Origin: CAMTWZ01 sp041749075 | GTDB taxonomy: Bacteria; Bacteroidota; Rhodothermia; Balneolales; HLUCCA01 | Length of the DNA stretch: 64,000 nt | Direction: 5' to 3' | Assembly (NCBI GenBank): GCA_041749075.1 | Contig: JBGTBY010000018.1 | Location: 1 to 64,000, forward strand | Part shown: positions 35,544 through 44,416 of the stretch, one piece after another | Numbering within the stretch: the stretch's first letter is position 1 | Layout of the letters: each line of letters starts with the position of its first letter | Notes under the pieces: generated by a model | Databases searched by the model: none | What the model saw: only the letters and a program-made list of their open reading frames with translations | What the model was told of the DNA's origin: nothing | Program-made: the position numbers and the translations under genes

Positions 35544-36872
35544 TCACTTTTTATTCAGCCAATCGTCGATGCCACGCGCGGCCATTTTTCCATCGAATGC
35601 GCCATTCACCACTTCTGCGCCTCCATTCACGGCATCCCCACCTGCGAAATACTTGGGATTCGATGTTTGAAAGGTGATGGGATCCACAACCACGCGCCGA
35701 CTCGTATCCAATTGAAGCGAATCAATCAGACTGAAAAAAGAGCCCATTTTTGATTGACCAGTGGCTTTGATCACCCAATCCGCTTCCATCACAAACTCGG
35801 AACCGGTGATGAATTCCAGCTTTCCGTTCAGATGTTGCGTGCGGATGAAGGTGACCGCAACTCCATCATCTGTGTCACGAATCTCAATCGGTGCGACATG
35901 AAACAACCCTCGCACGCCGGCACGAACAGCCATATCATATTCGAACGCATAAGCGCCCATGTCCTCTTGTCCGCGGCGATAGGCCAGCACCACATGTGCC
36001 GCGCCCATCCGGGCGCTTTCGGAGGCCGCATCCATCGCCGTATTTCCTCCACCTAAAACGATTACGCGATCCGGAACCTTCATTTGATGCTGTTTTTCGC
36101 GCAGTTCTTCCACGAATTCGACGGCACCAATCACGCGATGTGACGATTCCCCATTCACATTCAGCTCGGCGGTAGGACCGATTCCCACACCCAGAAAAAC
36201 GGCATCATACTTGGATTCCAAGTCGTCTATTTGGCCTTTCGTCTCGATCGGAGTGTTGTACCGCACCACATAACCCATCTGATCTTGCAGATAAGCCATT
36301 TCATTGAGCGCCTGTTCGTTGGTGATCTTATAGGGCGCGGTTCCATGGACGGTGAGTCCAGACGGTTTGTCTTTCGCTTCAAACACATCCACTTCATATC
36401 CCATCAGGCGAAGCTCACACGCACAGGCGATGCCCGCAGGTCCGGCGCCCACCACGGCGACCTTGCGACCATTCGGCAAACCGGGGCCATATAAGTGTTT
36501 GTCCGCTTCTATCACCTGTTGAGTGGCATAGAACTGAAGTCTGCCGATCTCAATCGGTTTTTTATTTTCGTGATTGTACACGCAGGCGCCTTCGCACAAC
36601 ACCGAGGTGGGACACACTTTTCCGCAGGCGCTACCTAACCAGTTCGAATCGAAGATCGTGCGGGCCGATCCTTCCACATTTCCGGTATGGATCTGTTTGA
36701 TAAATAGAGGGATGTCGATATGCGTGGGACACGCGGTGATGCATGGCGCATCGTAGCAAAACAGACATCGTGAACTTTCAATGAACGCCTCAGAAGCGCT
36801 CATCTGCGGTTGTTTTTCCGCAAAATTGTGATAGAAGTCCGACTCCGATTCCGGCTTTTTATAAACGGCCAT
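35544..36872 (-). CDS. preT: Dihydropyrimidine dehydrogenase subunit PreT (FAD/Fe-S)
   Basis: 442 residues from the ATG at 36872. The N-terminal Fe-S binding region has Cys-rich segments (CLFCYDAPCITACPTHIDI and CGKVCPTSVLCEGAC). The FAD site is VAVVGAGPAGIACA, the NAD(P) site VIVLGGGNTAMDAA, and the C-terminal FAD contact KYFAGGDAVNGGAEVVNGA. It feeds electrons from NAD(P)H to PreA. It is the first gene of the pyrimidine operon, 73 nt after the preceding minus-strand gene. That gap is AT-rich with only a weak stem (GCTCAATCGAGC). The frame is also open for five codons upstream (to 36887). Confidence 0.94.
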   Translation of the reverse strand: MAVYKKPESESDFYHNFAEKQPQMSASEAFIESSRCLFCYDAPCITACPTHIDIPLFIKQIHTGNVEGSARTIFDSNWLGSACGKVCPTSVLCEGACVYNHENKKPIEIGRLQFYATQQVIEADKHLYGPGLPNGRKVAVVGAGPAGIACACELRLMGYEVDVFEAKDKPSGLTVHGTAPYKITNEQALNEMAYLQDQMGYVVRYNTPIETKGQIDDLESKYDAVFLGVGIGPTAELNVNGESSHRVIGAVEFVEELREKQHQMKVPDRVIVLGGGNTAMDAASESARMGAAHVVLAYRRGQEDMGAYAFEYDMAVRAGVRGLFHVAPIEIRDTDDGVAVTFIRTQHLNGKLEFITGSEFVMEADWVIKATGQSKMGSFFSLIDSLQLDTSRRVVVDPITFQTSNPKYFAGGDAVNGGAEVVNGAFDGKMAARGIDDWLNKK

Positions 36873-36945
36873 AACTGATATTTCCAATCCTTGAAGACGC
36901 TAACGCAGAAGATCTATGCTCAATCGAGCAAGCAATGTAAACAAA

Positions 36946-37644
36946 TCAACCGATGATGTTGCCCTTATCGTCCCACTCAACCAATTTGCCTCGGGTTGCG
37001 GGATCCAAGACCTCACCCAAGGTTTTCGCATCATACGATAATCCATGCTTGGCAAGCACCTCATCCGGTACCCCATCCCATACGCCCGGGATGTTTCCCA
37101 TATACCCGATTTCATCGAATCCCATCGGCGTGGTGAAAAAGCCGGATGCGACCAGATTCCGCATGCGGTTGAAGAAGCGGACGCCATGAATCATCTCCGG
37201 TTTTGCTGTATCAGGCCACGCGATCTCTTCAATGAGTTGCATACGCTCAGAAACATCACAATTCGTGAACTCCTTGCCGAATCGGTTCACGCATTGTGAA
37301 TCGAGCCACATCAATCCGCCACGGATAGGAGTCTGAAAGGATGGGGCGTCTTTCATCATGAATTCGATGAATTCGGGCACGCCAGCCTCGGTTGCACTAC
37401 CGCTGGTCTCGTCGGCGGGGATGATGATATCGCTCAGGATGGCGACCATGGCGAGTTCACGTTTTGTGAAGAATGTCTTGGAATGCAAGGCCTCATCCAC
37501 CACTTTTTCGTCGGGTGTTCGACCGTAATCCGACACGATCGCATCCAATTCCTTCTTCTCTTCGGGGCTGCAGGCGGCGGATGCCAATAATCCCGCACCC
37601 ATCGATCCCGTCAGCAATAATTTGAGGTGTTCGCGACGATCCAT
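36946..37644 (-). CDS. Gluconate 2-dehydrogenase subunit 3-like lipoprotein
   Basis: 232 residues from the ATG at 37644. The N-terminus MDRREHLKLLLTGSMGAGLL ending ASAAC is a twin-arginine-like signal with a lipobox, so the protein is probably Tat-exported and lipid-anchored. The body matches the gluconate dehydrogenase gamma-subunit (hitchhiker) family (LAMVAILSDIIIPADETSGS). It lies one nt after the GMC oxidoreductase gene and is its accessory subunit. An upstream extension to 37767 only antisense-reads the GMC gene end. Confidence 0.88.
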   Translation of the reverse strand: MDRREHLKLLLTGSMGAGLLASAACSPEEKKELDAIVSDYGRTPDEKVVDEALHSKTFFTKRELAMVAILSDIIIPADETSGSATEAGVPEFIEFMMKDAPSFQTPIRGGLMWLDSQCVNRFGKEFTNCDVSERMQLIEEIAWPDTAKPEMIHGVRFFNRMRNLVASGFFTTPMGFDEIGYMGNIPGVWDGVPDEVLAKHGLSYDAKTLGEVLDPATRGKLVEWDDKGNIIG

Positions 37645-37645
37645 A

Positions 37646-39385
37646 TCAGATATTTCCTTTTTTGAGTTGATCCACGATGTAATCGGAGGTTCTCCACGAC
37701 AGCGCGAGGATGGTCCAGGTCGGATTCTTATCCGCTTGCGATACGAATGAGCCCGCATCCACCACAAACAGGTTTTTGCATTCGTGGGCTTGCGACCAGC
37801 GATTCAGGACCGAGGTTTTCGGGTCATCCCCCATCCGCGTCGTGCCGACTTCGTGGATAATCCTTCCCGGCGCGTGGAGGCCATATTCCGAGTCGGCACC
37901 CGGCTTGTTCCCCAAAATAGTGGCGCCGATCCCCGTAAGGATTTCCTCGAAGGTTTCGTGCATATGGCGGGCCTGCGTGCGCTCGTGCTCAGTCCACTTG
38001 TAGTGGAAGCGCAACACCGGAATGCCATACTTATCGACCATATCCGGATCGATTTCGCAATAATTGCTGTACTGGGGAACGCTTTCGCCACGACCCGACA
38101 TCCCCAATGTGGATCCCCAGATCCGTCTGATGTCTTTTTTTAGCGAAACTCCATACCCGCCGTTCGGCGATGGATTTCCGAACTCATCTTTCAGATGCCG
38201 GCGCATGGTATCCATTCCACCGCCGGTGCCATAACCGGGCATGCCCATTCCGCCCCAATATTCGATGTGATAGCCGCGCGGGAAATCGAGCTTCTTGTTA
38301 TCGAGCCACCACGGAGAATAGATATGCGCGCCACCAACGCCGTCTTCGTTATATCGTTCGCGATCGATCAGATCGGGCAGAATTCCCATCCGATCCGCAC
38401 CGGTGGAATCATGCAAGTATCTGCCCACGACGCCGCTTCCGTTCGCGAGTCCGTCGGGATGTTTCGAAGATTTCGAGTTCAACAGAATTCGCGCCGATTC
38501 GCACGCGGATGCACCCAGAACAACCACTTTCGCCCGCACTTGATATTCTTTCAGATCCGTTTTGCTGATGTACGACACGCCTGTGGCTTTCCCTGAAGCA
38601 TCCGTCGTCACTTCGCGGACCATCGCAAAGGTGAAGAGATCGGTTCTTCCTCCTTTCACTGCCGGATGCACCAAACATGTTCCAGAAGAGAAATCGGCAT
38701 AGGCGCTGCAAGCTCGGTTACATTGATTGCAGAAAAAGCACACGCCTCGTTCTTTGTTTACTGGTCGGGTTAGGATGGACAATCGTGCCGGAATGACCGG
38801 CACCTTCACTTTCGATGCGCCCCGTTTGATATATAATTCATGCAGACGCGGCTTAGGAGGAGGCAGGAAAAAGCCGTCAGGGTCGTTGGGAAGGCCTTCG
38901 TTGGTGCCGAACACGCCGATCATCTTGTCGACGCGGTCGTAGTAGGGTTTGATGTCGGCGTAGGAGATGGGCCAGTTATCGGAAAGGCCGTCTTGGTCGT
39001 GACGTTTGAAGTCTTTCGGACCGAAGCGCAGAGAGATGCGACCCCAGTGGTTTGTGCGTCCACCGACCATGCGGGACCGGAACCAATCGAAGCGTGTACC
39101 AGCGACGCGGGTATAGGGTTCACCGTCGATCTCCCAGCCGCCCCAAGCGGCGTCGAAATCGCCGAAGGGTCTCTTTGTGCCGGCGCCGCGTCGCGGCGAC
39201 TCCCAGGGCCAGCGAAGCTGGGTGCGGAACTCTTCTTTCGCGGGATCAAAGTCGCCGCCGGCTTCGAGTATGGCAATTCGCAGCCCGGCATCGGACAGTA
39301 TTTTGGCCGCCATGCCGCCGCCGGCCCCGGAGCCCACAATCACGACATCATATTCTTCCGGGTGTGCTTGAATTTGAAACGACAT
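37646..39385 (-). CDS. GMC-family oxidoreductase (membrane/periplasmic sugar dehydrogenase large subunit)
   Basis: 579 residues with the N-terminal FAD dinucleotide motif (VVIVGSGAGGGMAAKILSDA) and the GMC C-terminal region (IIHEVGTTRMGDDPKTSVL, LFVVDAGSF, NPTWTILALSWR). A Cys-rich segment CFFCNQCNRACSAY near residue 220 resembles the 3Fe-4S-binding loop of FAD-glucose dehydrogenases. There is no signal peptide of its own; it would travel with the Tat-exported small subunit. Likely substrate: a sugar or sugar acid, perhaps yielding keto sugars; not decidable from sequence. Confidence 0.9.
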   Translation of the reverse strand: MSFQIQAHPEEYDVVIVGSGAGGGMAAKILSDAGLRIAILEAGGDFDPAKEEFRTQLRWPWESPRRGAGTKRPFGDFDAAWGGWEIDGEPYTRVAGTRFDWFRSRMVGGRTNHWGRISLRFGPKDFKRHDQDGLSDNWPISYADIKPYYDRVDKMIGVFGTNEGLPNDPDGFFLPPPKPRLHELYIKRGASKVKVPVIPARLSILTRPVNKERGVCFFCNQCNRACSAYADFSSGTCLVHPAVKGGRTDLFTFAMVREVTTDASGKATGVSYISKTDLKEYQVRAKVVVLGASACESARILLNSKSSKHPDGLANGSGVVGRYLHDSTGADRMGILPDLIDRERYNEDGVGGAHIYSPWWLDNKKLDFPRGYHIEYWGGMGMPGYGTGGGMDTMRRHLKDEFGNPSPNGGYGVSLKKDIRRIWGSTLGMSGRGESVPQYSNYCEIDPDMVDKYGIPVLRFHYKWTEHERTQARHMHETFEEILTGIGATILGNKPGADSEYGLHAPGRIIHEVGTTRMGDDPKTSVLNRWSQAHECKNLFVVDAGSFVSQADKNPTWTILALSWRTSDYIVDQLKKGNI

Positions 39386-39401
39386 AAGAATTTGTTAGTG
39401 G

Positions 39402-39515
39402 TTGGTTGTTTGTCGTTAGTTGTGAGTCGTGAGTCGGATTCAATTCAAAAGTGTATCCAAATCTATGCCTACCGATACGTTTGATTCAACCTACGACGAA
39501 CAACTAACAACAAAC
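39402..39515. repeat. AACTAAC-type low-complexity inverted repeats
   Basis: In the 302-bp gap between the GMC and SGNH genes, GGTTGTTTGTCGTTAGTTGT (39412-39431) is roughly the inverse of ACGAACAACTAACAACAAAC (about 39495-39514), and a third similar stretch (ACAACAAACAACGAACAACT) covers 39670-39689, overlapping the SGNH stop codon. No gene is visible in the gap. The remaining part is occupied by the 106-bp MITE-like repeat. Confidence 0.5.
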
Positions 39516-39563
39516 GAAATGCAATGTACTGATGAACGTGGAATCGAAAAACCCCTGTGTTTG

Positions 39564-39669
39564 TTATTTATGTATGTAGACTTTCGGGAAGTGGTTCAAC
39601 CACGAAACGTCGATTCGGCTACATCAGCCCACATAACATTCGGAGTTTAGTTGGACTTGCGGACAGCAT
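39564..39669. repeat. 106-bp MITE-like repeat, copy 1
   Basis: This copy aligns without gaps to 40747-40852, 106 bp each and about 78% identical by hand count. The right arm GACTTGCGGACAG is preserved and the left arm CTTTCGGGAAGTG has diverged. The two copies lie in direct orientation on either side of the SGNH gene. Confidence 0.7.
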
Positions 39670-39687
39670 ACAACAAACAACGAACAA

Positions 39688-40701
39688 CTAACGACCAGCA
39701 AGAATATCCGCTGCCAACCCATGCCCCGCCGCGGTCCAATGCCCTTCGCTGAAAAACATGCCATGCAGCGGAAGGCCACTTTCCGAGAAGGCACGCGTGG
39801 CCGAGACTGGACGTAACCCGGCGGGCACCAGACTGAGCCACGCTAGTTCATGAGCCGATACCTGTCCCGAAGCTCTGAATTCGATTACATCCTCCCGACT
39901 CGGCACATACAGCACCACGCCTTCCGCACCGAGTTCCGTTATCCTCTCCGCTGCCGCGTTCATATACGCACGCGTGGCCTCCAGACCCGCTTCGTTCAGG
40001 TACGCCTCTGGGTCGGCCGCATACCGGACCACAAAATCACGCCGCATCACAAATCGCAGCAATTCGATCCGGAGCTTATTCGCCAAATGCGAGCGCTCCA
40101 TCATCCATTGATACATCGGATTCGCGGCGAGTCGGTCACGACCCGGTTTCGGCGAAACGAGCGCGTCACGAATACGCAGAGAATCTCCATCCCGGTGGTA
40201 GTACGCATCCCTCATATTGTCTTGCACATCGTTCTGGAAATACCCGATGATCACTTTCGAGGGCTTCACCTGTTTTCCATAACGATCCAAAAGCAACAAT
40301 GCGAAATCGGTGCCTTGTCCGGGATTTCCCGAGTTGATTACCTCGTTTCCGGTCTTCTTTCCATAGACGGAAGCCATGGTCTGATCATCATCCACCCCCA
40401 TGCCATATAGGAAGGAATCGCCTAATAACCAGACGGGACGCGCATCCGAATTCAATTCATCCGGTTCCGGCGAATGCCTCCATCCGACCGAATTGTTCGA
40501 GAACGTGTAAGAATACACATCCGGAATGGTTCGTCGGCCCGACTGCGATGGATACGGAACCGCTCCCAATTCCGGATGGAATTGGAACATCACAGGTCCG
40601 GTGGGCTGAGGGGCCACCATACGCATAATTCCTTCGCTGAGCAAGAGGGCGACTAGCGTGGACATGCTTAACAAAGCGATATAAAAAATGACTGCTTTCA
40701 C
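39688..40701 (-). CDS. Membrane-anchored SGNH/GDSL-like hydrolase
   Basis: I place the start at GTG 40701, because this gives a clean N-terminal signal anchor MKAVIFYIALLSMSTLVALL; the frame is open to a TTG at 40734. The product has 337 residues with SGNH-like blocks: LLGDSFLYGMGV (Ser), SGNPGQGTD (Gly), GYFQNDVQDN (Asn) and EGHWTAAGHGLAA (Asp/His region, here Glu-Gly-His). It may be an O-acetyl-esterase or acyltransferase partner acting at the outer face of the membrane. It stands alone on the minus strand between two 106-bp repeats, so it may have been inserted or duplicated as a unit. Confidence 0.75.
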   Translation of the reverse strand: MKAVIFYIALLSMSTLVALLLSEGIMRMVAPQPTGPVMFQFHPELGAVPYPSQSGRRTIPDVYSYTFSNNSVGWRHSPEPDELNSDARPVWLLGDSFLYGMGVDDDQTMASVYGKKTGNEVINSGNPGQGTDFALLLLDRYGKQVKPSKVIIGYFQNDVQDNMRDAYYHRDGDSLRIRDALVSPKPGRDRLAANPMYQWMMERSHLANKLRIELLRFVMRRDFVVRYAADPEAYLNEAGLEATRAYMNAAAERITELGAEGVVLYVPSREDVIEFRASGQVSAHELAWLSLVPAGLRPVSATRAFSESGLPLHGMFFSEGHWTAAGHGLAADILAGR

Positions 40702-40746
40702 GACGGCATAATGTACTGAGTATTTGCAGATCAAATCACTAATTAG

Positions 40747-40852
40747 TTATTTATATATGTACACTGTCCGCAAGTGGTTCGACCTAGAAACGTTGATTCT
40801 AGCTCATTCCCGCACATAACATTCGTAGTTTAGTGACACTTGCGGACACCAT
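40747..40852. repeat. 106-bp MITE-like repeat, copy 2 (better preserved)
   Basis: Perfect 12-bp inverted arms TGTCCGCAAGTG (40765-40776) and CACTTGCGGACA (40837-40848) enclose 60 bp, with an inner 6-bp stem CTAGAA/TTCTAG. It sits just upstream of both the SGNH gene (minus) and the S10 peptidase gene (plus) and so may affect both promoters. Confidence 0.7.
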
Positions 40853-40892
40853 CCTTTCCCCGCATATTCCCATCGTACCAACATCTACTTCT

Positions 40893-42338
40893 ATGCGACA
40901 CCTTCTATCGACTCTATTTCTTCTCTTTCCTGTCTTGATTTCGGCGCAAACGGTCGCCACACAACACCGTGTCACCGTTGCCGGAAAAGTCATCCCGTAT
41001 ACCGCCACTACTGGCTATATGGAGCTTAAAGACGAAGACGGCACGCTCAAAGCCAAGATGTTTTATACCGCTTATACGCGCGACGACATCCGCGACAAAG
41101 CCGCACGCCCGATCACTTATACGTTCAATGGCGGACCCGGCTCGTCTTCTGTCTGGCTTCATATGGGCGGATTGGGTCCGAAGCGCGTGGTTTTGTCCGA
41201 CATCGGCGAAATGACCGCCCCTCCGTTCAAATACGTCGACAATGAATACACCTGGTTGGATGAAACCGATCTCGTGTTTATCGACCCCGTCTCAACGGGG
41301 TTTTCCCGTGCGGCGGACGAGAAGAATGCGAAAGATTTCCATGGATATAACGAGGACATCCGAGCCGTAGGCGAGTTCATCCGCTTGTACACCACACAAA
41401 ATCTACGATGGGGCTCGCCGAAATATCTTGCTGGCGAAAGTTATGGCACCACCCGCGCGGCCGGACTCTCCGACTACCTGCAAAGCCGTTATGGGATGTA
41501 CATCAACGGCGTGATGCTCATTTCATCCATCATGGATTTTTCCACAGCACGGTTCAGCCGCGGACATCAGCTTCCTTACGTGCTTTTCTTGCCTACCTAC
41601 ACCGCGACGGCCTACTATCACAAAAAACTGGCTCCCGATTTGCAGCTCAACCTGTGGAAGACCTTGAATGAAGTGAGGGATTTCGCCACGAATGAATATT
41701 CAATCGCGCTGATGAAGGGAGACCAACTTCCCACCGAAGACCGGAACCGCGTGGTGGCGCAATTGGTCCGCTACACCGGATTATCGCGTGAATACATTGA
41801 AGAAACGAACTTGCGGATTGAGATCGGTCGCTTCACGAAAGAACTGACGCGAGATGCGGGACATAGCGTAGGTCGTCTCGATAGCCGTATGAAAGCCTGG
41901 GAATACGATAGCGCTGGTGAGCGGTATGAGTTCGATCCGAGTTATGACGCCACGATTTATGGCCCCTACTCCGGCGCCTTCAACGATTATGTGCGTCGCG
42001 ATCTGAAATTCGAAAGCGATCTGCCTTATGAGATTCTGACAGGGCGTGTGCGTCCGTGGAATTACAACAATGTGCAGAACCAGTTCTTGAACGTGGCCGA
42101 AACCCTACGCGGCGCAATGCATGAGAATCCGCATCTGAAAGTCTGGATCGCGAACGGGTACTATGATTTGGCCACACCGTTCTTCGCAACCGAGTACACC
42201 ATCAATCAGATGAATCTGCATCCGTCTTTGCGCAAGAACATCACCATGACCTATTATGAAAGCGGGCATATGATGTATATCCATATGCCCTCTCTCGTGC
42301 AATTCAAAAAGGATTTCGTTACGTTTATCCGTCCGTGA
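40893..42338 (+). CDS. Secreted serine carboxypeptidase (S10 family)
   Basis: 481 residues from the ATG at 40893, with signal peptide MRHLLSTLFLLFPVLISAQ. Family S10 landmarks are the oxyanion segment TFNGGPGSSSVWLHMGGLGP, catalytic Ser183 (GESYGTTRA), Asp425 (NGYYDLATPF) and His459 (ESGHMMYIH). It removes C-terminal residues from peptides, outside the cytoplasm. The frame is open upstream to 40833, but this lies inside the MITE-like repeat. It converges with the GH36-like gene with 3 nt between stops, so no room is left for a separate terminator. Confidence 0.93.
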   Translation: MRHLLSTLFLLFPVLISAQTVATQHRVTVAGKVIPYTATTGYMELKDEDGTLKAKMFYTAYTRDDIRDKAARPITYTFNGGPGSSSVWLHMGGLGPKRVVLSDIGEMTAPPFKYVDNEYTWLDETDLVFIDPVSTGFSRAADEKNAKDFHGYNEDIRAVGEFIRLYTTQNLRWGSPKYLAGESYGTTRAAGLSDYLQSRYGMYINGVMLISSIMDFSTARFSRGHQLPYVLFLPTYTATAYYHKKLAPDLQLNLWKTLNEVRDFATNEYSIALMKGDQLPTEDRNRVVAQLVRYTGLSREYIEETNLRIEIGRFTKELTRDAGHSVGRLDSRMKAWEYDSAGERYEFDPSYDATIYGPYSGAFNDYVRRDLKFESDLPYEILTGRVRPWNYNNVQNQFLNVAETLRGAMHENPHLKVWIANGYYDLATPFFATEYTINQMNLHPSLRKNITMTYYESGHMMYIHMPSLVQFKKDFVTFIRP

Positions 42339-42341
42339 TTC

Positions 42342-44411
42342 TTAGTTCGGAGTGGCCTTCAGCAGAATATGATTGGTGAAGGCCACATCGATTCGTGCCG
42401 TCGGGCCGGTCACACTTCCATAGTCCACATTCTTCTCATAGTCGACGATGGAATACGTTTTGCCCGCTTCCAAGCCTCTCAATTCCACTGAGCCCGAGAA
42501 TGAGCCGATATCGGCGACGTTCCGGCCTTGGGCTTGATCCGCATAGAAGGCATAGTGCATCGCATTGTCTTTGCGAACCACATGCGCTTCGGGACGATCG
42601 AATCCGATGTCATACAATTCGCCGATGTACTCGCCTTCGGCAAGTCGGGTGGATTGATAGATGTTCGACCATTTCGTCCAGTACGCTTCGCGCTCCGGAG
42701 TCAGATCGGTATCCGGATCCGGACCCGCGCCCACCGGCCATGTGAATTTGGTTCCGATCACCGCACCAATACCGATTTGGGATGCGAAATCCGTTCCACC
42801 ACGTGTCAGCTCCACGTGATCGCCATAGAACGGCGTGCTGCGCCCCATAAGGGCTTTGAGCGTGCGACCCTTGTGGCGAACCTGCCAGGAACTTGTGGGA
42901 TCCGACGACACGCCTTGTGTCATATATGGAAGGAGGTGGAACGCGTATGCGGTTCCGCAAGGACAGATTTCGATGAGGGCGTCGTCCACAATGGAGGTCG
43001 CACGATCATGAATCGCTTTGAAGAACGTCGGCATCGCCTCAACGGATTCTTCCGGACGCGCATGGTTGTGCTTCGGATTGTAGCAAGCCGCCGCGCCGTT
43101 CAAATGCTGGCCATCGATCTTGATGCCTTCGTAACCCCAGGTTTCCATCATTTCCGATACCAGATCGGTGTGATAATCCACGACCGGTTGGTAGGCGGGG
43201 CATAGGTAGTAGGCATTCCACCAGGTGATGAACTGCGGATTTCCGTCTTTATCGAGCAACAAATGATCTTCATGCTCCTTGTACAGGTCGGATGACGGAT
43301 GAACGGCAAGCGGAGCCCACCATAATTTCGGACGGAAACCTTCGGCTTTCAGCGTGTTCACGAATTGGATCATGTCCGCATCCCCTGTCGGGTATTTCTC
43401 CGGATTCAGAGCCCAATCGCCAACGTTCGTTTGCCAGCCATCATCTAGCACCGCCCATTTGTAACCCATGTTTTTTACGGCCGGAAGTGTGTTGTACACT
43501 TGTTCCATGGTGAATGTACGCTCATAGCCCCATGCGCACCATTGGGTTTCGTAGGCGCTTGCGCGGACTTCCGGAAACTCGATGCCACGCTTGACCATGA
43601 TGTCGTGGTAATCCACCAAGGATGCGAAATAATCGGATTCTTGCACGCGGACAAATGTGGTGAAGGTGGACAGCGACTCGCCGGCCTTCAGCACCTGGTC
43701 TTTTTCATATTCGATGTGAAGATTCGCTCCGGAAGCGTCGGGCATGGATACAGGGACACTCACCAATTTCGGAACCAGCTCCAAATGTCCGACCGTCAAG
43801 CCACCATCCGGACGCCATAGACTTGTTACCGGTGTTCCGCCACCGTAATCGGAATTGTTCATTCCCATATAGTTGGCTTGCTCGAAACCGACATTCACAG
43901 GCAGCACCCAATCCGGACGACTGATGTACGATCCGCTCTGATAGCTCCAAAACCGGTTCTCATTGTCTTCGGGCGTGGTATTGGCCAGCGTGTAGGCATT
44001 GTTCACCCACTTCGAGACGGCCACATCCGCACCAGACGTGTTCGTATAGCGGACATCGGTCACCGCGATGGATGGGAAATCGGCATACGTGGTGATGGTC
44101 AGGGTTTTGGTGAGTCCGCTTGCGGTTCCTGTCAGAATCAAGGAACTACCTTTTCCTTCTTTGCCGGTCACACGTTTTTTCGAGACGGATTCCAATGCGA
44201 AATCGGACATCACCACTCCGTCAATGGTAACGGTTTCTGAGGCTTGGAAATCGGTCAAGGCCGACCATCCGTCAGCGCTTTTCGCCGAGACTCGGGTATG
44301 CATCCGTTCGTCGACTTCGACTCGGATGGAGCTGGTTTCTACAACCGGATCAGGAGAACCGCAGGCTACTACCACGGCAGCGACGAATATGGATAGATAT
44401 TTGATATTCAT
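42342..44411 (-). CDS. GH36-like alpha-galactosidase lipoprotein
   Basis: 689 residues. A lipobox (VVVACGS, Cys17) indicates a lipoprotein. An N-terminal beta-sandwich (about 25-275) precedes a TIM barrel with the clan GH-D pattern: LDDGWQ (322-327), the proposed nucleophile Asp433 (GIKIDGQHL) and the acid/base Asp504 (GVSSDPTSSW). A C-terminal beta domain follows. The usual substrate is an alpha-galactoside or another alpha-linked residue; exact specificity cannot be read. It lies 5 nt after a T9SS-exported DUF4832 protein, with which it is probably co-expressed. Confidence 0.85.
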   Translation of the reverse strand: MNIKYLSIFVAAVVVACGSPDPVVETSSIRVEVDERMHTRVSAKSADGWSALTDFQASETVTIDGVVMSDFALESVSKKRVTGKEGKGSSLILTGTASGLTKTLTITTYADFPSIAVTDVRYTNTSGADVAVSKWVNNAYTLANTTPEDNENRFWSYQSGSYISRPDWVLPVNVGFEQANYMGMNNSDYGGGTPVTSLWRPDGGLTVGHLELVPKLVSVPVSMPDASGANLHIEYEKDQVLKAGESLSTFTTFVRVQESDYFASLVDYHDIMVKRGIEFPEVRASAYETQWCAWGYERTFTMEQVYNTLPAVKNMGYKWAVLDDGWQTNVGDWALNPEKYPTGDADMIQFVNTLKAEGFRPKLWWAPLAVHPSSDLYKEHEDHLLLDKDGNPQFITWWNAYYLCPAYQPVVDYHTDLVSEMMETWGYEGIKIDGQHLNGAAACYNPKHNHARPEESVEAMPTFFKAIHDRATSIVDDALIEICPCGTAYAFHLLPYMTQGVSSDPTSSWQVRHKGRTLKALMGRSTPFYGDHVELTRGGTDFASQIGIGAVIGTKFTWPVGAGPDPDTDLTPEREAYWTKWSNIYQSTRLAEGEYIGELYDIGFDRPEAHVVRKDNAMHYAFYADQAQGRNVADIGSFSGSVELRGLEAGKTYSIVDYEKNVDYGSVTGPTARIDVAFTNHILLKATPN

Positions 44412-44416
44412 AGGTT

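Noticed and set aside
39564..40852. Integron attC sites flanking the SGNH gene
   Set aside because: The repeats lack the GTTRRRY/RYYYAAC core sites and the attC fold; MITE-like inverted arms explain them better.
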